Both the position numbers and the translations under genes were made by a program. The notes beneath the pieces are model-generated. The model saw nothing but the letters and a program-made list of their open reading frames with translations. It ran no database searches and was not told where the DNA came from. Positions 8,122-17,820 of a stretch of 64,000 nucleotides of DNA are shown piece by piece. Each line of letters begins with the position of its first letter. Position 1 is the stretch's first letter. The DNA is from Legionella israelensis. Lineage in GTDB: Bacteria; Pseudomonadota; Gammaproteobacteria; Legionellales; Legionellaceae. The stretch is from NCBI RefSeq assembly GCF_004571175.1, contig NZ_CP038273.1, positions 1,612,001 to 1,676,000 on the forward strand, written 5' to 3'.

Positions 8122-10830
8122 ATGGCTTCTTTACCTAAGACAGCTTTAAGGAGAAATAAATTAAAGGACTTGACAGCAGGGCCTGCCGCTCCCAAGTCTG
8201 GACATGTCGTTACTCAGGTAGAATTCGTTGATTTTGACGGTTGCAAAAAAAAGGGCTTTTTTAAACCTCTTGATGAAACTTACCCCGAGTTGCTTGCCAA
8301 AATTTCCGTTGCCACTTCTGTTATTATACGCATGTTATTGGGTGAACGTGCCGCAGAAGATCGACTGGTATATGATGAAGATGATAAAATCGTAGGGACC
8401 GTGTCCATCGCTCTTGAAGGATTTAAACCTTTTAATTACGGCAGCGAACCCATCCCTGAACACCCTCAAAAAAAAGAAGAGGTCAACCCATCTTACGAAA
8501 CTCTAATGCAGCACAATGTTATGGAGTTGCTGTTTTTTTCCTGGTTTTTAGGCAATGATGATCTTCATCCCAAAAATATTGGACTAAAAGGTCTTATTGA
8601 CTGGGATATGTTTTTTTATGCGTTGACTGAAATCATTAAAGGGCCACGCGCATTCGGAAGCAGCCCGGAAGGAAAAATTGAATTGCCTTCGAGCGACTTT
8701 GCCAACTTCCCTGTTTTACAGGAAACCAAATTAACGCATTGGGCAACTCATCAATATCCACATAATTATTATTACCCGAAGCGATATGGTAATTACGACC
8801 AATTTATCGAACTATCCAAAAACCCTATTTTCAAGGATGAATCTTTACCTAATGGTCAAATCACCGCACAAGAACAACTGTTTACGGCAGCTCTTAAGGC
8901 GCTGGTGATCTTTCAGCCTGAGGTACTTGAAAAGCAACTAAGAGACGCCCTTGGTAAAGAGCCACTCAATTACACTGAATTATCCTTAGAAAAGAAAGGA
9001 GAATTAGAAAAAAAATTTCCAACTTTATTTACTTCTGAAACAGACAAACAGCCTTTTGTCAGCTTCATGTGTGGACTATATCAACTATATTATGATGAGC
9101 TTTATCGTAATGTGGTGTTCTTTAAAGGTTGTGAAAAAAATATTTCTGATGTTCCGGTTCCAGGGTTTGCTCAATTTCTGTATCAGCATCCTTCCGCCTT
9201 CAAGAGCGTAGAGAAATGGGGACTTGCGCAAAATAAAAAACGTAAAGAACAAGAGGATAAAACTCGTCGTTTCTCTAATGAAGATAATCTTGAATTAAAG
9301 AGCGAGGTAGCCTGCGCCCCTCCTTTGGAAAAAGCCACAAAAACAGACGTCTGCAATAAACGACAGCTAAAGGAAGATAAATTAAAGCTGCGTTATCATC
9401 AAGTATGGAGAGATTCTTATTTAGGATGTATGAAAAATATATTAAAAAAAGCGAAGGAGCTGTCGAATGAACTATTGCTTGAACTTTCATTAAAAGGTCA
9501 TGAAATTATATTGACTGACAGCGAAGACTCTGAAATAAAGCCGGAAGACTCTTCTATACATGCTGCATGGCAATTATTACCTGCTTTCAAAGAAATCAAT
9601 TCAACAGATATTGATGAACATATTGACTGCGATAAAAACAGTGATATGCGTAAGGGATTGTTGGCCTTGATCGATTTAAACAATCAACTTTTTGTGGCGA
9701 CCAACAATTATTACCATACGGATCTAAATGAGTTGGTACATTTAAAGAACTCACAATTTATCAGAAAATTAAGAGAGATTAGCTCCAAATATTTTGACGA
9801 AGTTATCCCAAAATTAGGCGAAAATACATCTTATGCAGATAAATGCGGCCATCTCGCCTCCGAGCTTGAGAGGTTTTGCGGTATGGTACATTTTTCCGCG
9901 CACATGAATACCACCGACAAAGTCAGCTTGTCAGTGGTTCCTGTCAAGGAGATCTGGCCAAAACACACTGATGAAAAAGTGATAAATGATTGCTTGCATG
10001 CCTTGTTTAACTGGGCCAAAAGCCTTGATGCAATGACATTATCCGACAAAATCTGCAAAATAATTGATGAGGATTACTCCGGTGGTCTTTTAAGCAATCG
10101 AATGCGCGCAGAGCCCGTAAAAACGTATTTGCGGGAAAGCATGAAAGAGTCTGGTGATGATCGGCTGGCCTTCATTCTCTCTTCGGGAAATAAAACAGGC
10201 AATGGCGCACTCAATACATGTCTCATAGACCAATTGATTCGTGATATGCTGAAAGCCACTCAACATGATTTTAACGTTTGTCTGCCAAGCGTTCGTTCAG
10301 CTATAGATGATAAAACCTTTGCACTGGATTTTTACACTGAAGCAGCCATTAAATATGCAAAAAATGACAACCGATTTCGACACATTTATTCAGATTATGC
10401 CTTAAGAGCAGTTAATGATGCGCTTTATTCATGGGTGGAAGAGCTTGAGCATAAACGATTTAGTGATTTAACAAAATCGGCATTATCTAAATATGAACAA
10501 TCAAAATCTTGGTTTACAACAAGCCGGCGCAGTGAAGTGGAAAAATATTTTTCTATTTCCTCCAACGCGCATATTCTAGCTCGTATTTTTATGAATGGAG
10601 GTTTTGAAACCACCTCTTTAAATACTATTTTATTTAATACACTTCTTGATACCATGCAAAAAGAAATTCCTCTTGATAAAGAGCAACTGCAAAAAGCAAA
10701 TAATCATTTCGTTATGAGGCTAACCCAGGAGTATCGCCCTCATTTTATTTCCTCTATAAAGTCCATTGCTGAAGAGAAATTACACCAGTATCCCAGCAAG
10801 GAGACTGTAGTTTTAAAGAGTTTTGTTTAA
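8122..10830 (+). CDS. 902-residue kinase-like protein, candidate Dot/Icm effector
   Basis: I do not recognise this protein by name. The first 165 residues carry what looks like a degenerate kinase core: a strand-lysine motif KGFFKP (K48), GERAAEDRLVYDED in the following helix region, then GNDDLHPKNIGL (D147, H149, N152; the D-x-H-x-x-N loop of PI3/4-kinases and HipA-type kinases) and IDWDMFF (D160/D162) in the metal-binding position. The remaining 700 residues are charged and helical, with no membrane segment or signal peptide. Size, orphan position, AT-rich upstream region and a short polar tail (EEKLHQYPSKETVV) fit a Dot/Icm substrate. It could phosphorylate lipid or protein; the substrate is unknown. 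The start follows AAAAGGA. Confidence 0.6.
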   Translation: MASLPKTALRRNKLKDLTAGPAAPKSGHVVTQVEFVDFDGCKKKGFFKPLDETYPELLAKISVATSVIIRMLLGERAAEDRLVYDEDDKIVGTVSIALEGFKPFNYGSEPIPEHPQKKEEVNPSYETLMQHNVMELLFFSWFLGNDDLHPKNIGLKGLIDWDMFFYALTEIIKGPRAFGSSPEGKIELPSSDFANFPVLQETKLTHWATHQYPHNYYYPKRYGNYDQFIELSKNPIFKDESLPNGQITAQEQLFTAALKALVIFQPEVLEKQLRDALGKEPLNYTELSLEKKGELEKKFPTLFTSETDKQPFVSFMCGLYQLYYDELYRNVVFFKGCEKNISDVPVPGFAQFLYQHPSAFKSVEKWGLAQNKKRKEQEDKTRRFSNEDNLELKSEVACAPPLEKATKTDVCNKRQLKEDKLKLRYHQVWRDSYLGCMKNILKKAKELSNELLLELSLKGHEIILTDSEDSEIKPEDSSIHAAWQLLPAFKEINSTDIDEHIDCDKNSDMRKGLLALIDLNNQLFVATNNYYHTDLNELVHLKNSQFIRKLREISSKYFDEVIPKLGENTSYADKCGHLASELERFCGMVHFSAHMNTTDKVSLSVVPVKEIWPKHTDEKVINDCLHALFNWAKSLDAMTLSDKICKIIDEDYSGGLLSNRMRAEPVKTYLRESMKESGDDRLAFILSSGNKTGNGALNTCLIDQLIRDMLKATQHDFNVCLPSVRSAIDDKTFALDFYTEAAIKYAKNDNRFRHIYSDYALRAVNDALYSWVEELEHKRFSDLTKSALSKYEQSKSWFTTSRRSEVEKYFSISSNAHILARIFMNGGFETTSLNTILFNTLLDTMQKEIPLDKEQLQKANNHFVMRLTQEYRPHFISSIKSIAEEKLHQYPSKETVVLKSFV

Positions 10831-11026
10831 ACCGGTGGCAGGGATTCAAGCATTTCAGCTTCAAAACAAGTTGATGTCGCTTCCTAATTTTAGAAGTGCT
10901 GCAAACTTTGATGATTGCCTTCGCGTATAATACTTTTCCTTGTATTTCCAGCAATTTTTTCTGCCATTTCTTTATTTTTTCTTGTATGATTTTCCCTTTT
11001 ATTCTCTTTAGCTTTTAACATACATC

Positions 11027-11884
11027 ATGGTTCATGACTACCTAAAGACTTTACCTCAGTATTTATTGCCTAAAAGCGGCATCACCGCACTGGCTGGCCG
11101 TTTTGCCAACGTCAAAAAACCTTCCATAAAAAATTTTTTAATTCGTCAGTTTATTGCCCAGTATCAAGTGGATATGAGTGAGGCTCTTATCGCGGATCCA
11201 AGCGCTTATGAAAGCTTTAATGATTTTTTTATTCGTCGCCTGAAGCCTGAATGCCGACCTCTAGCCAGTACAGCTATCATTTCTCCTGTAGATGGAACGA
11301 TTAGTGAAATAGGTAATATAGAACAAGGTCAACTGCTACAGGCTAAAAAGCGTTTTTACGCTGTGGATGAATTGCTTGGTTCTGAGACGGCGCTGGCTAA
11401 ATCTTTTCATCAAGGGCGTTTTGCCACCTTGTATCTTTCACCTAAAGATTATCATCGTGTCCATATTCCAATCGCATGCACCTTACAGGAAATGAGTTAT
11501 CTGCCAGGCAAATTGTTTTCCGTTCAACCAGCGACTACAAGAGTCATCAAACGACTTTTTGCCCGTAATGAGCGATTAGCCATCTATTTTGAAACAAAGC
11601 TCGGTTTAATGGCCATGGTTATGGTTGGTGCAACCATTGTTGGCGCGATTGGAACGAGTTGGCACGGGGATCTTAAGCGCTCACGGCGTTCAGTTCATTT
11701 TGACTACAAACTTTTGAATCAGGATAAAACAAGCTTTCTTGCCGGAGAAGAGATGGGTTATTTCAAACTGGGCTCAACCGTCATCCTGATGTTTGCTGAC
11801 AAATCCAAAATGAAATGGTGTGAAAATCTGCAAGCTGGTCAAAACCTTCGATTTGGAGAGCCTTTAGGCGATTTAATTTGCTGA
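11027..11884 (+). CDS. psd: Phosphatidylserine decarboxylase
   Basis: 285-residue proenzyme that makes phosphatidylethanolamine at the inner membrane. The autocleavage site is the LGST motif near residue 250 ([12 protein letters not shown]), where the serine becomes the pyruvoyl group of the small alpha chain. The catalytic Asp is in SPVDGTISE and the His in [23 protein letters not shown] near residue 65 is also conserved. Length is typical of the bacterial enzyme. No pssA is adjacent. Confidence 0.94.
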   Translation: MVHDYLKTLPQYLLPKSGITALAGRFANVKKPSIKNFLIRQFIAQYQVDMSEALIADPSAYESFNDFFIRRLKPECRPLASTAIISPVDGTISEIGNIEQGQLLQAKKRFYAVDELLGSETALAKSFHQGRFATLYLSPKDYHRVHIPIACTLQEMSYLPGKLFSVQPATTRVIKRLFARNERLAIYFETKLGLMAMVMVGATIVGAIGTSWHGDLKRSRRSVHFDYKLLNQDKTSFLAGEEMGYFKLGSTVILMFADKSKMKWCENLQAGQNLRFGEPLGDLIC

Positions 11885-11907
11885 GAGCGCGATATATTGA
11901 TTAGTAT

Positions 11908-11999
11908 CTGTTGACCATTCGTTTTCGTGATCTTGCTCAAATGCCTACGTGCCTCGGTTTATCCACGGTAGGTAGGGACTATAGAGCAATTGTCAACAG
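11908..11999. repeat. Short inverted-repeat element after psd
   Basis: The ends CTGTTGAC (11908-11915) and GTCAACAG (11992-11999) are exact inverted repeats. A second inner pair, TTGCTC (11933-11938) and GAGCAA (11984-11989), and a G/C-rich centre also pair. The 92-bp unit fills the gap between psd and a convergent transporter gene; it could be a miniature mobile element or a bidirectional terminator. Confidence 0.5.
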
Positions 12000-12002
12000 G
12001 CA

Positions 12003-13280
12003 CTAGACTCCCGGATTTAATGTTGTGTTTTCTCGCACAGACTTACAAAAGGTTTCTTTAATGGCAAAAACCGCAAAAAATATAGCAATAGATACAAGCA
12101 TTATCATTATCATGAATGCGGTCTGATAATCTCCCATGGTTATCGGAGAGGCTGCTGACAGATGAGACAATATACTGCCAATCAAAGGCGCATTCACGGC
12201 AGCAAAGAGCATGATCATGCCGTTATTGATGGCTAGACCCACGGCTAAATATTCTTCCTTGCACTGCTCGGCCATGATAGCAAACCCCACGCTCTGACCG
12301 CTTGCTCCTGCCCCAAGAAGGATAAAGCATGCGGCTGTCATTAATTTTCCCAAGGAAAAATAAATGATGCCTGTTAATGCGGTCAATGCCATTAAGGCAC
12401 TGATATACATCACAGGTTTTCTCCGTTGCATTTTATCAGAGATCAAACCCAATAAAGGACAACCTAAAGCATAACCCAACCAGGCCAGCGTGATCATGTA
12501 GGAAGAAAAAGTAGATGAAAATCCTTTTTTAACTAAAAACTCAACGCCTTCATTTTCAGATAAATACTCAATGGAGAAATAAGCCGAAGCGGAAAATACC
12601 GCAATAAACCAGACTTGCTTCTGGCTTAACAAACGGGACAAATTCTCGGAAATAGCCGAAGGACGTGACAAAATGATAAATTTACCTTGATTTTGCCGGT
12701 TTTTATCTACAAACAAAAGAACCAGAGTGGCTATGGTCAAGCCGATTAAACCTAAAGCTATAAAAATTTCCCGCCAACTAACCACTGAAGCCTGAGCAAG
12801 CGCGTTAAAAGGACCGGCGGCTAACATGGGCCCCATTGTGCCAATAAATTGCGACATACCAATGAACAAGGCAATATTTCGCCTTGGCATCCAGTCATAG
12901 ACAGCAAGCAGCAGGCAAACAAAACCAAACGATGAACCAAAGCCCATCAAGACACGAAAGAAAATCGCACTTGCAAAATGATGACTGAATGAAAAGCCTA
13001 TGTTGGCTATGGCGCAAAAAAAGACCGCTGATAACAGGGTTTTTTTCAGACCGAAGCGATCGGCGAGAATGCCTACAGGAATCTGCATAATCCCATAGAT
13101 CAGCTGATAAGCAGTCGAACTTAATAAGGCAAACCGCACTGGACTTAACTGCAAGTCATGCATTAATGGATATTGAAAGGTTCCTAAAACAGTGCGCAAC
13201 AAAAATTCATACATAAAAAATGAAGCACAGATTAACCAGACAATTAAACCCTTTAAACTGATTTTATTTACATTAGTCAT
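12003..13280 (-). CDS. MFS transporter
   Basis: 425-residue inner-membrane protein with about 12 hydrophobic segments. The MFS motif A appears after the second segment (GILADRFGLKKTL) and a weaker copy after the eighth (GLISDKMQRRKPVM). The N-terminus (FFMYEFLLRTVLGTFQYPLM) resembles the large set of Legionella MFS proteins of unknown or nutrient substrate. Its start overlaps the stop of the upstream aspartoacylase-like gene by 4 nt (ATGA), so the pair is translated together and may handle the same small molecule. Substrate not predictable from sequence. Confidence 0.85.
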   Translation of the reverse strand: MTNVNKISLKGLIVWLICASFFMYEFLLRTVLGTFQYPLMHDLQLSPVRFALLSSTAYQLIYGIMQIPVGILADRFGLKKTLLSAVFFCAIANIGFSFSHHFASAIFFRVLMGFGSSFGFVCLLLAVYDWMPRRNIALFIGMSQFIGTMGPMLAAGPFNALAQASVVSWREIFIALGLIGLTIATLVLLFVDKNRQNQGKFIILSRPSAISENLSRLLSQKQVWFIAVFSASAYFSIEYLSENEGVEFLVKKGFSSTFSSYMITLAWLGYALGCPLLGLISDKMQRRKPVMYISALMALTALTGIIYFSLGKLMTAACFILLGAGASGQSVGFAIMAEQCKEEYLAVGLAINNGMIMLFAAVNAPLIGSILSHLSAASPITMGDYQTAFMIMIMLVSIAIFFAVFAIKETFCKSVRENTTLNPGV

Positions 13281-14296
13281 GGCTCATCTACTTGAGAGTC
13301 ACCCCAGGCTTCCAAAGCGGTTTCAGCGCGATCATTATCGATAAAGGAAGCTACTTTAAAAATGGTTTGACCTTCATGAATTAAAGGATGACGGTTTATT
13401 CCTACCACCACACCATTTTGTGGAGATTTGACGGTTTCAGCTTTATCAGCACTGAAAGGATCGCTAATATGAGCAATTTTTTGTCCTTTTTTAATCATCT
13501 GCCCCAATTCAACATCACTGAGTAAAATGCCGCTTCGGTGAGCACGAATCCAATCTTGATCCTGGGAAAAAATAGACGTAAAGGAATCGGAATCATTTTC
13601 ATTTTCTTCCAGCATATCCAATGATTGCATGACATTCTGAATACCTGATAGGCCCAGCGCAATGGCTGACTCATCAAAACGCATGGCTTCACCCGCTTGA
13701 TAAACCAGTAAAGGAATATTCAATTGCTCTGTGGTTTTCCGTAAGGAATTATTGTCTGTACTGACATTAGTAATCACCGGTGCACCAAACTGCTGAGCCA
13801 GTCGCTTGCCTTCGGCATTATCAAAATTACAATACACCTGCGGCAAAATATCATGGTTCAGAGATCCGGTCTGTAATTCAATGCAATAATTCGCCTTACA
13901 TAATATTTCTTGAGTAAACACATGAGCCAAGCGTTCATCATAAGAGCCATGTTCCTGACCTGGAAAACACAGATCAAGGCTGGTTTCCTGTGATAAAACC
14001 TTTGGTGGAGCCACTAAACCAAAAATATTTAAAACAGGTACGGCAATTAATGTTCCCTTAATATGCCGTAACTGTTCGGATTCAAGTAAGCGATTAATGA
14101 TGGCCAGACCATTTAATTCATCACCTTTCACAGCAGAAAAAATCAACAAGCAGGGGCCAGCTTCTTTACCATGGACCACTTTTATCGGCATATAAAAGGA
14201 TGTACAAGAATAAAACTCAGGAAGCGGCAAGGCCAGATTGGCGGTTTCGCCAGGATGGATGGTCACATCACAGATGTTAAGATTAGTATTTTTCAT
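13277..14296 (-). CDS. Succinylglutamate desuccinylase/aspartoacylase-like protein lacking metal ligands
   Basis: 339 residues with the AstE/AspA zinc-carboxypeptidase-like fold followed by a biotinyl-lipoyl-like C-terminal part (KSPQNGVVVGINRHPLIHEGQ). In the family the zinc is held by His and Glu of a HGDE motif and by a His in DLHT. Here these read VKGDE (Lys for His) and ELQTG (Gln for His), and the usual YEAGE reads YQAGE. Read directly, two of three zinc ligands are missing, so the classic hydrolase reaction is doubtful. The codons AAA and CAG are clear at these positions. It is coupled to the downstream MFS gene. Confidence 0.75.
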   Translation of the reverse strand: MKNTNLNICDVTIHPGETANLALPLPEFYSCTSFYMPIKVVHGKEAGPCLLIFSAVKGDELNGLAIINRLLESEQLRHIKGTLIAVPVLNIFGLVAPPKVLSQETSLDLCFPGQEHGSYDERLAHVFTQEILCKANYCIELQTGSLNHDILPQVYCNFDNAEGKRLAQQFGAPVITNVSTDNNSLRKTTEQLNIPLLVYQAGEAMRFDESAIALGLSGIQNVMQSLDMLEENENDSDSFTSIFSQDQDWIRAHRSGILLSDVELGQMIKKGQKIAHISDPFSADKAETVKSPQNGVVVGINRHPLIHEGQTIFKVASFIDNDRAETALEAWGDSQVDEP

Positions 14297-14377
14297 AAAC
14301 GTTGAATGAGTTTATCTTCCTTTCTTTGAGAAAGGAAATAGAATAACAAATTTATACTTATGACGCAAAAAAGAGCA

Positions 14378-14564
14378 AATTATCCAGGGCAAACGCATCT
14401 AATTTTTGTTCACAAAAGCCCCTCTTTTGCCTGCTTTCTGTGCTTTATGCACAGTATCCATGCGATCTCATATCAAGCGCTGTGTTGGATTCAGCACATA
14501 AAGCGCCGAATGTAGGCGCATTGATTTTATACTGTGCTATCAGATGCGTTTACTCTGGATAATT
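14378..14564. repeat. 187-bp element with 23-bp terminal inverted repeats
   Basis: The left end (14378-14400) and right end (14542-14564) are inverted repeats over 23 nt with two mismatches. Further inverted pairs lie inside, such as a CTGTGC-rich arm near 14438-14455 against 14530-14538 and a GCGCC...GGCGC hairpin near 14502-14519. No open frame is inside. It occupies most of the gap between the aspartoacylase-like gene and hsp20. The form is that of a miniature inverted-repeat element; a clear target duplication was not found. Confidence 0.6.
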
Positions 14565-14741
14565 ATCTTTTTTTCGCCACCCGTGCCTAAAGCCTGTATT
14601 TTTCAGTAACCTCTGTCACTGCCGTAAAAAATTTAAAAAAACCTCGTTGAAATCATGACAAATTTAGCTTGTTTTTTTGAAAAAAGAAACCATATTATAA
14701 AACGCATCAGATTTTTATATCTTAACTTAAAGGAGGATGTT

Positions 14742-15182
14742 ATGAATATAATACGACGTAGTCCATTTAACTGGCCAAGAGAGCTCAGCGCTTTTTTTGA
14801 TCAATATTATCATCCTTTTGAAGATGATTCCTCCAACATTGAAACCAGTCTTTGGTCTCCTGCCGTAGATATCAAGGAGGAAACCGACAAATTTATCGTA
14901 AAAGCCGATGTGCCTGGCGTCAAAAAAGAAGACATTCAGGTATCGTTGGAAAATAATATGCTGACCATTAAAGGTGAGCGTGAACTGGAGAAAACAGAAG
15001 AAAAAAAAGGTTATACGCGCATGGAAAGGCTACAAGGAAAGTTTCATCGACGATTTAGTCTTCCCGATACGGCTGACAGCAACAACATTGAAGCAAAATG
15101 CAAAAATGGCGTATTGGAAATTACTATCCCTAAAAAAGAAGCTTCAAAACCTAAAACCATTAAAGTCAAAGTTGAAGATTAA
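14742..15182 (+). CDS. Small heat-shock protein (Hsp20/alpha-crystallin)
   Basis: 146-residue ATP-independent chaperone that holds unfolding proteins. The alpha-crystallin domain runs from about residue 35 to 135 (SPAVDIKEETDKFIVKADVPGVKKEDIQV ... ) and ends with the conserved A-x-x-x-N-G-V-L in KCKNGVLEITIPKK. The ATG at 14742 follows AAAGGAGGAT, an excellent ribosome site; an upstream ATG at 14655 lacks one and would add 29 unrelated residues. It resembles the Legionella stress protein GspA. A dedicated terminator follows. Confidence 0.92.
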   Translation: MNIIRRSPFNWPRELSAFFDQYYHPFEDDSSNIETSLWSPAVDIKEETDKFIVKADVPGVKKEDIQVSLENNMLTIKGERELEKTEEKKGYTRMERLQGKFHRRFSLPDTADSNNIEAKCKNGVLEITIPKKEASKPKTIKVKVED

Positions 15183-15190
15183 GTATCGTG

Positions 15191-15222
15191 CTGACATAAA
15201 AAGCTTTGGCTTTTTATGTCAG
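15191..15222 (+). terminator. Terminator after hsp20
   Basis: A perfect 14-bp stem (15191-15204 with 15209-15222) with a TTTG loop. The inner part alone forms AAAAAGC-TTTG-GCTTTTT, so the T-run lies inside the longer stem, as in many terminators that work in both directions. Confidence 0.75.
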
Positions 15223-15338
15223 ATATACGTAAGAACTTAGTTGAGCTCGGCAATTAGCCATGTTTGATCCGTTTGTGCTGGCGTCAATGCTGAGGTTGAG
15301 CCTGTACCAAAACATAATCTAAAAGACAATCAAAGAAA

Positions 15339-15425
15339 TGGTGCCGAGAAGAGGACTCGAACCTCCACGGGGTTTCCCCCACTAGCACCTGAAGCTAGCG
15401 TGTCTACCAATTCCACCACCTCGGC
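15339..15425 (-). tRNA. tRNA-Leu (anticodon CAG)
   Basis: Read on the minus strand, an 87-nt tRNA starts GCCGAGG and ends CTCGGC-A-CCA, with the CCA encoded. The anticodon loop TTCAGGT lies within a GCTAG(C) stem and gives CAG, decoding CTG leucine codons. The D-arm GGAATTGGTAGACAC, a long class II variable arm (a GGGG/CCCC hairpin) and the T-loop GGTTCGAGTCC are all present. Confidence 0.97.
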
Positions 15426-15435
15426 ATGATGCGCT

Positions 15436-15464
15436 AAGTTACGAAATAATTCGTTAGCTGTCAA
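15436..15464 (-). promoter_or_regulatory. tRNA-Leu promoter
   Basis: On the minus strand TTGACA (15459-15464) and TAACTT (15436-15441) are separated by 17 bp, with a GC-containing discriminator before the tRNA 5' end at 15425, as is usual for stable-RNA promoters. The -10 is weak. Confidence 0.55.
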
Positions 15465-15472
15465 TGACTATT

Positions 15473-15553
15473 TTACTCATGTTAAGCAGCTTCGTCTTTT
15501 TTGCATCTCTGGATGCATTTTGCAATTTTAAATGCTCATTTACTCCATCTGCG
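15473..15553 (-). repeat. Half copy of dispersed palindromic repeat
   Basis: This is the right half, in reverse orientation, of the repeat described at 38279-38420 and 53267-53403: an ACTCATGTTAAGCAGC end, a TTCGTCTTTTTTGCAT stretch, the GGATGCATTTTGCAA arm and the loop motif TGCTCATTTACTCCAT. It stops near the centre of the palindrome. It sits immediately upstream of the tRNA-Leu promoter. The rest of the gap to copA (15554-15636) shows nothing else. Confidence 0.7.
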
Positions 15554-15636
15554 GGGTATGAGTATTTTAGTTTAACCGCAAGTATCCAACCAAAAAAATA
15601 GCTCCCGTTAGGTTCTATGTGCAGAGACTGAGAAGC

Positions 15637-17817
15637 TTAATCAATTCGCTGCCAATTTAACCTCAAGGCATTCGTAATAACAGATACAGAACTCAAAGAC
15701 ATCGCTGCTGCAGCTATCATCGGATTTAATAACACCCCAAAAAAAGGATAAAGCAAACCTGCGGCAAGAGGTATTCCCAGCGTGTTGTATATAAAGGCAA
15801 AAAAGAGGTTTTGACGAACATTACGCATGGTCAAAACAGACAAACGATAAGCCTTAGCCAAACCTTGTAAATCTCCGTGCAACAATGTCATTTCAGCGCT
15901 TTCAATAGCGACATCGGTTCCCGTACCCATAGCAATACCAATATCTGCTTTTGCCAAAGCAGGAGCATCATTTACTCCGTCACCGGCCATGGCAATCAAT
16001 TTGTTTTTTTGTTGTAATTCAGACACAATTCGTTGCTTATCCTCCGGTAAAACCTCGGCAATCACCTCCCTGATTCCCAGACGAGATGCAACTGCCTTGG
16101 CACTTTTTACGTTATCTCCGGTTAACATAATGATTTCTATGCCTTGCTTTTGCAAAAAATCAAGAGCGGCCTGACTGCTTTCTTTAATCGGATCCTCTAT
16201 GACAAACAGTGCTGCAGCTTTGCCATCAATAGCAAGAAAAAGGACTGTAGCACCCGACTCTCTGAGTAAACCCGCCCGCTCAAGCATTTTATCAGCTTCA
16301 ACGTGATATTCGTTCATTAAACGCTCATTGCCTAAAACCACAGAACGTGAATCAATTTTCCCTGTTACTCCTCTGCCCGTATGTGCTTGAAAATCACTAA
16401 CATCCGATAATTTAAGTTTTCTTTGCTTGGCTTGATTAACAATAGCTAATCCCAAAGGATGCTCACTTTGCCTTTCCAGAGAGGCAGCAATCATCAATGC
16501 GTCAATTTCAGAAAAATCTTGCAACGGCTCAATTTTCGTTAATGCCGGACGACCTTGCGTTAATGTTCCTGTTTTATCCAGCACAAGGGTAGTGATTTTC
16601 TCCATCGTTTCCAAAGCCTGAGCATTTTTTATTAAAACACCTGACTGCGCGCCTTTACCAATACCGACCGTGATGGACATGGGGGTCGCTAATCCCAAGG
16701 CACAAGGACAGGCAATGATCAGAACAGAGACAGCGGCAACCAGAGCAAAAGCATAGGCAGGTGGAGGACCCCATAAAACCCAGAGAATAAAGGCAAGGAT
16801 CGCTATTAACAGGACAATTGGGACAAACCATCCTGATACTTGATCAGCAATTCTTTGTATCGAGGCACGGCTACGTTGTGCTTCCACCACCATTTTCACT
16901 ATGCGCGCCAACATCGTTTCGCTGCCGACATGATCCGCCCGCATAACAAAGCTGCCGTTTTGATTCATGGTCGCGCCGATGACCGTATCGCCCTTATGTT
17001 TACTCACCGGCATCGGCTCACCGGTTATCATTGACTCATCAACATGACTTTGTCCTTCAAGTATTTCACCATCCACAGGAATTTTCTCACCAGGTTTTAC
17101 CCGCAATCGATCACCGCCGACAATTTCATCCAATGGAACTTCAAATTCGTTTCCTTCCTCATCTATTTTACGCGCTGTTTCCGGAGCAAGACTCAATAAA
17201 GCACGAATCGCGCCTCCCGTTTTATTACGCGCTTTTAATTCAAGCACTTGTCCCAGCAACACCAATGTTGTAATTACTGCGGCCACCTCAAAATAAATGG
17301 CTACCTGACCATTCTCATTTTGAAAAGCCTGAGGAAACCAATATGGAAAAAGTGCAGCAATCATACTGTATCCCCAGGCCACAATAATTCCAATGGCAAT
17401 GAGAGTAAACATGTTCAACTGCATGCTTTTAAAGGAATTAAATCCACGTTGCAAAAAGGGAAATCCGCACCATAAAACCACGGGAGTCGCCAGAATCAAT
17501 TGAATCCAAACGGATAACTGGGGTGAAACAATGCCTGAGACCGTTTCTTCAAACATGGCCAGAATAAGAACCGGTAAACTTAAAACCAGAGCCAGCCAAA
17601 ACCGTCGTCTCATATCAAGATATTCCGGATCCACTTCCATCTCTGCGGTAATGATTTCAGGTTCCAAAGCCATGCCGCAAATGGGGCAAAGCCCTGGAGA
17701 GGATTGCCGTACCTCAGGATGCATGGGGCAGATATAAACTGTATTTTCCTTGTGCTCTGATTTAGAGTGCTTGACTTCAGTCTTTGAATGATGATGACAG
17801 GAATGATTTTGACTCAC
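15637..17817 (-). CDS. copA: Copper-exporting P1B-type ATPase
   Basis: 726-residue inner-membrane pump that uses ATP to export Cu(I). A His-rich N-terminus precedes a small metal-binding-like domain ([11 protein letters not shown]...[10 protein letters not shown]) in place of the usual GMxCxxC domain. About eight membrane segments follow, with the transport motif CPC in [11 protein letters not shown], the TGEP actuator motif, the phosphorylation site DKTGTLTQG, the nucleotide-binding HP in SEHPLG and the hinge [10 protein letters not shown]. The GTG start at 17817 is preceded by GGAGGG, which lies inside the end of tsaC, so the two are coupled. No CueR site was recognised. Confidence 0.93.
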   Translation of the reverse strand: MSQNHSCHHHSKTEVKHSKSEHKENTVYICPMHPEVRQSSPGLCPICGMALEPEIITAEMEVDPEYLDMRRRFWLALVLSLPVLILAMFEETVSGIVSPQLSVWIQLILATPVVLWCGFPFLQRGFNSFKSMQLNMFTLIAIGIIVAWGYSMIAALFPYWFPQAFQNENGQVAIYFEVAAVITTLVLLGQVLELKARNKTGGAIRALLSLAPETARKIDEEGNEFEVPLDEIVGGDRLRVKPGEKIPVDGEILEGQSHVDESMITGEPMPVSKHKGDTVIGATMNQNGSFVMRADHVGSETMLARIVKMVVEAQRSRASIQRIADQVSGWFVPIVLLIAILAFILWVLWGPPPAYAFALVAAVSVLIIACPCALGLATPMSITVGIGKGAQSGVLIKNAQALETMEKITTLVLDKTGTLTQGRPALTKIEPLQDFSEIDALMIAASLERQSEHPLGLAIVNQAKQRKLKLSDVSDFQAHTGRGVTGKIDSRSVVLGNERLMNEYHVEADKMLERAGLLRESGATVLFLAIDGKAAALFVIEDPIKESSQAALDFLQKQGIEIIMLTGDNVKSAKAVASRLGIREVIAEVLPEDKQRIVSELQQKNKLIAMAGDGVNDAPALAKADIGIAMGTGTDVAIESAEMTLLHGDLQGLAKAYRLSVLTMRNVRQNLFFAFIYNTLGIPLAAGLLYPFFGVLLNPMIAAAAMSLSSVSVITNALRLNWQRID

Positions 17818-17820
17818 TGT

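Noticed and set aside
10903-10931. A TATAAT at 10926-10931 upstream of psd
   Set aside because: The -10 is perfect but no acceptable -35 lies 16-18 bp upstream, so the promoter is not listed.
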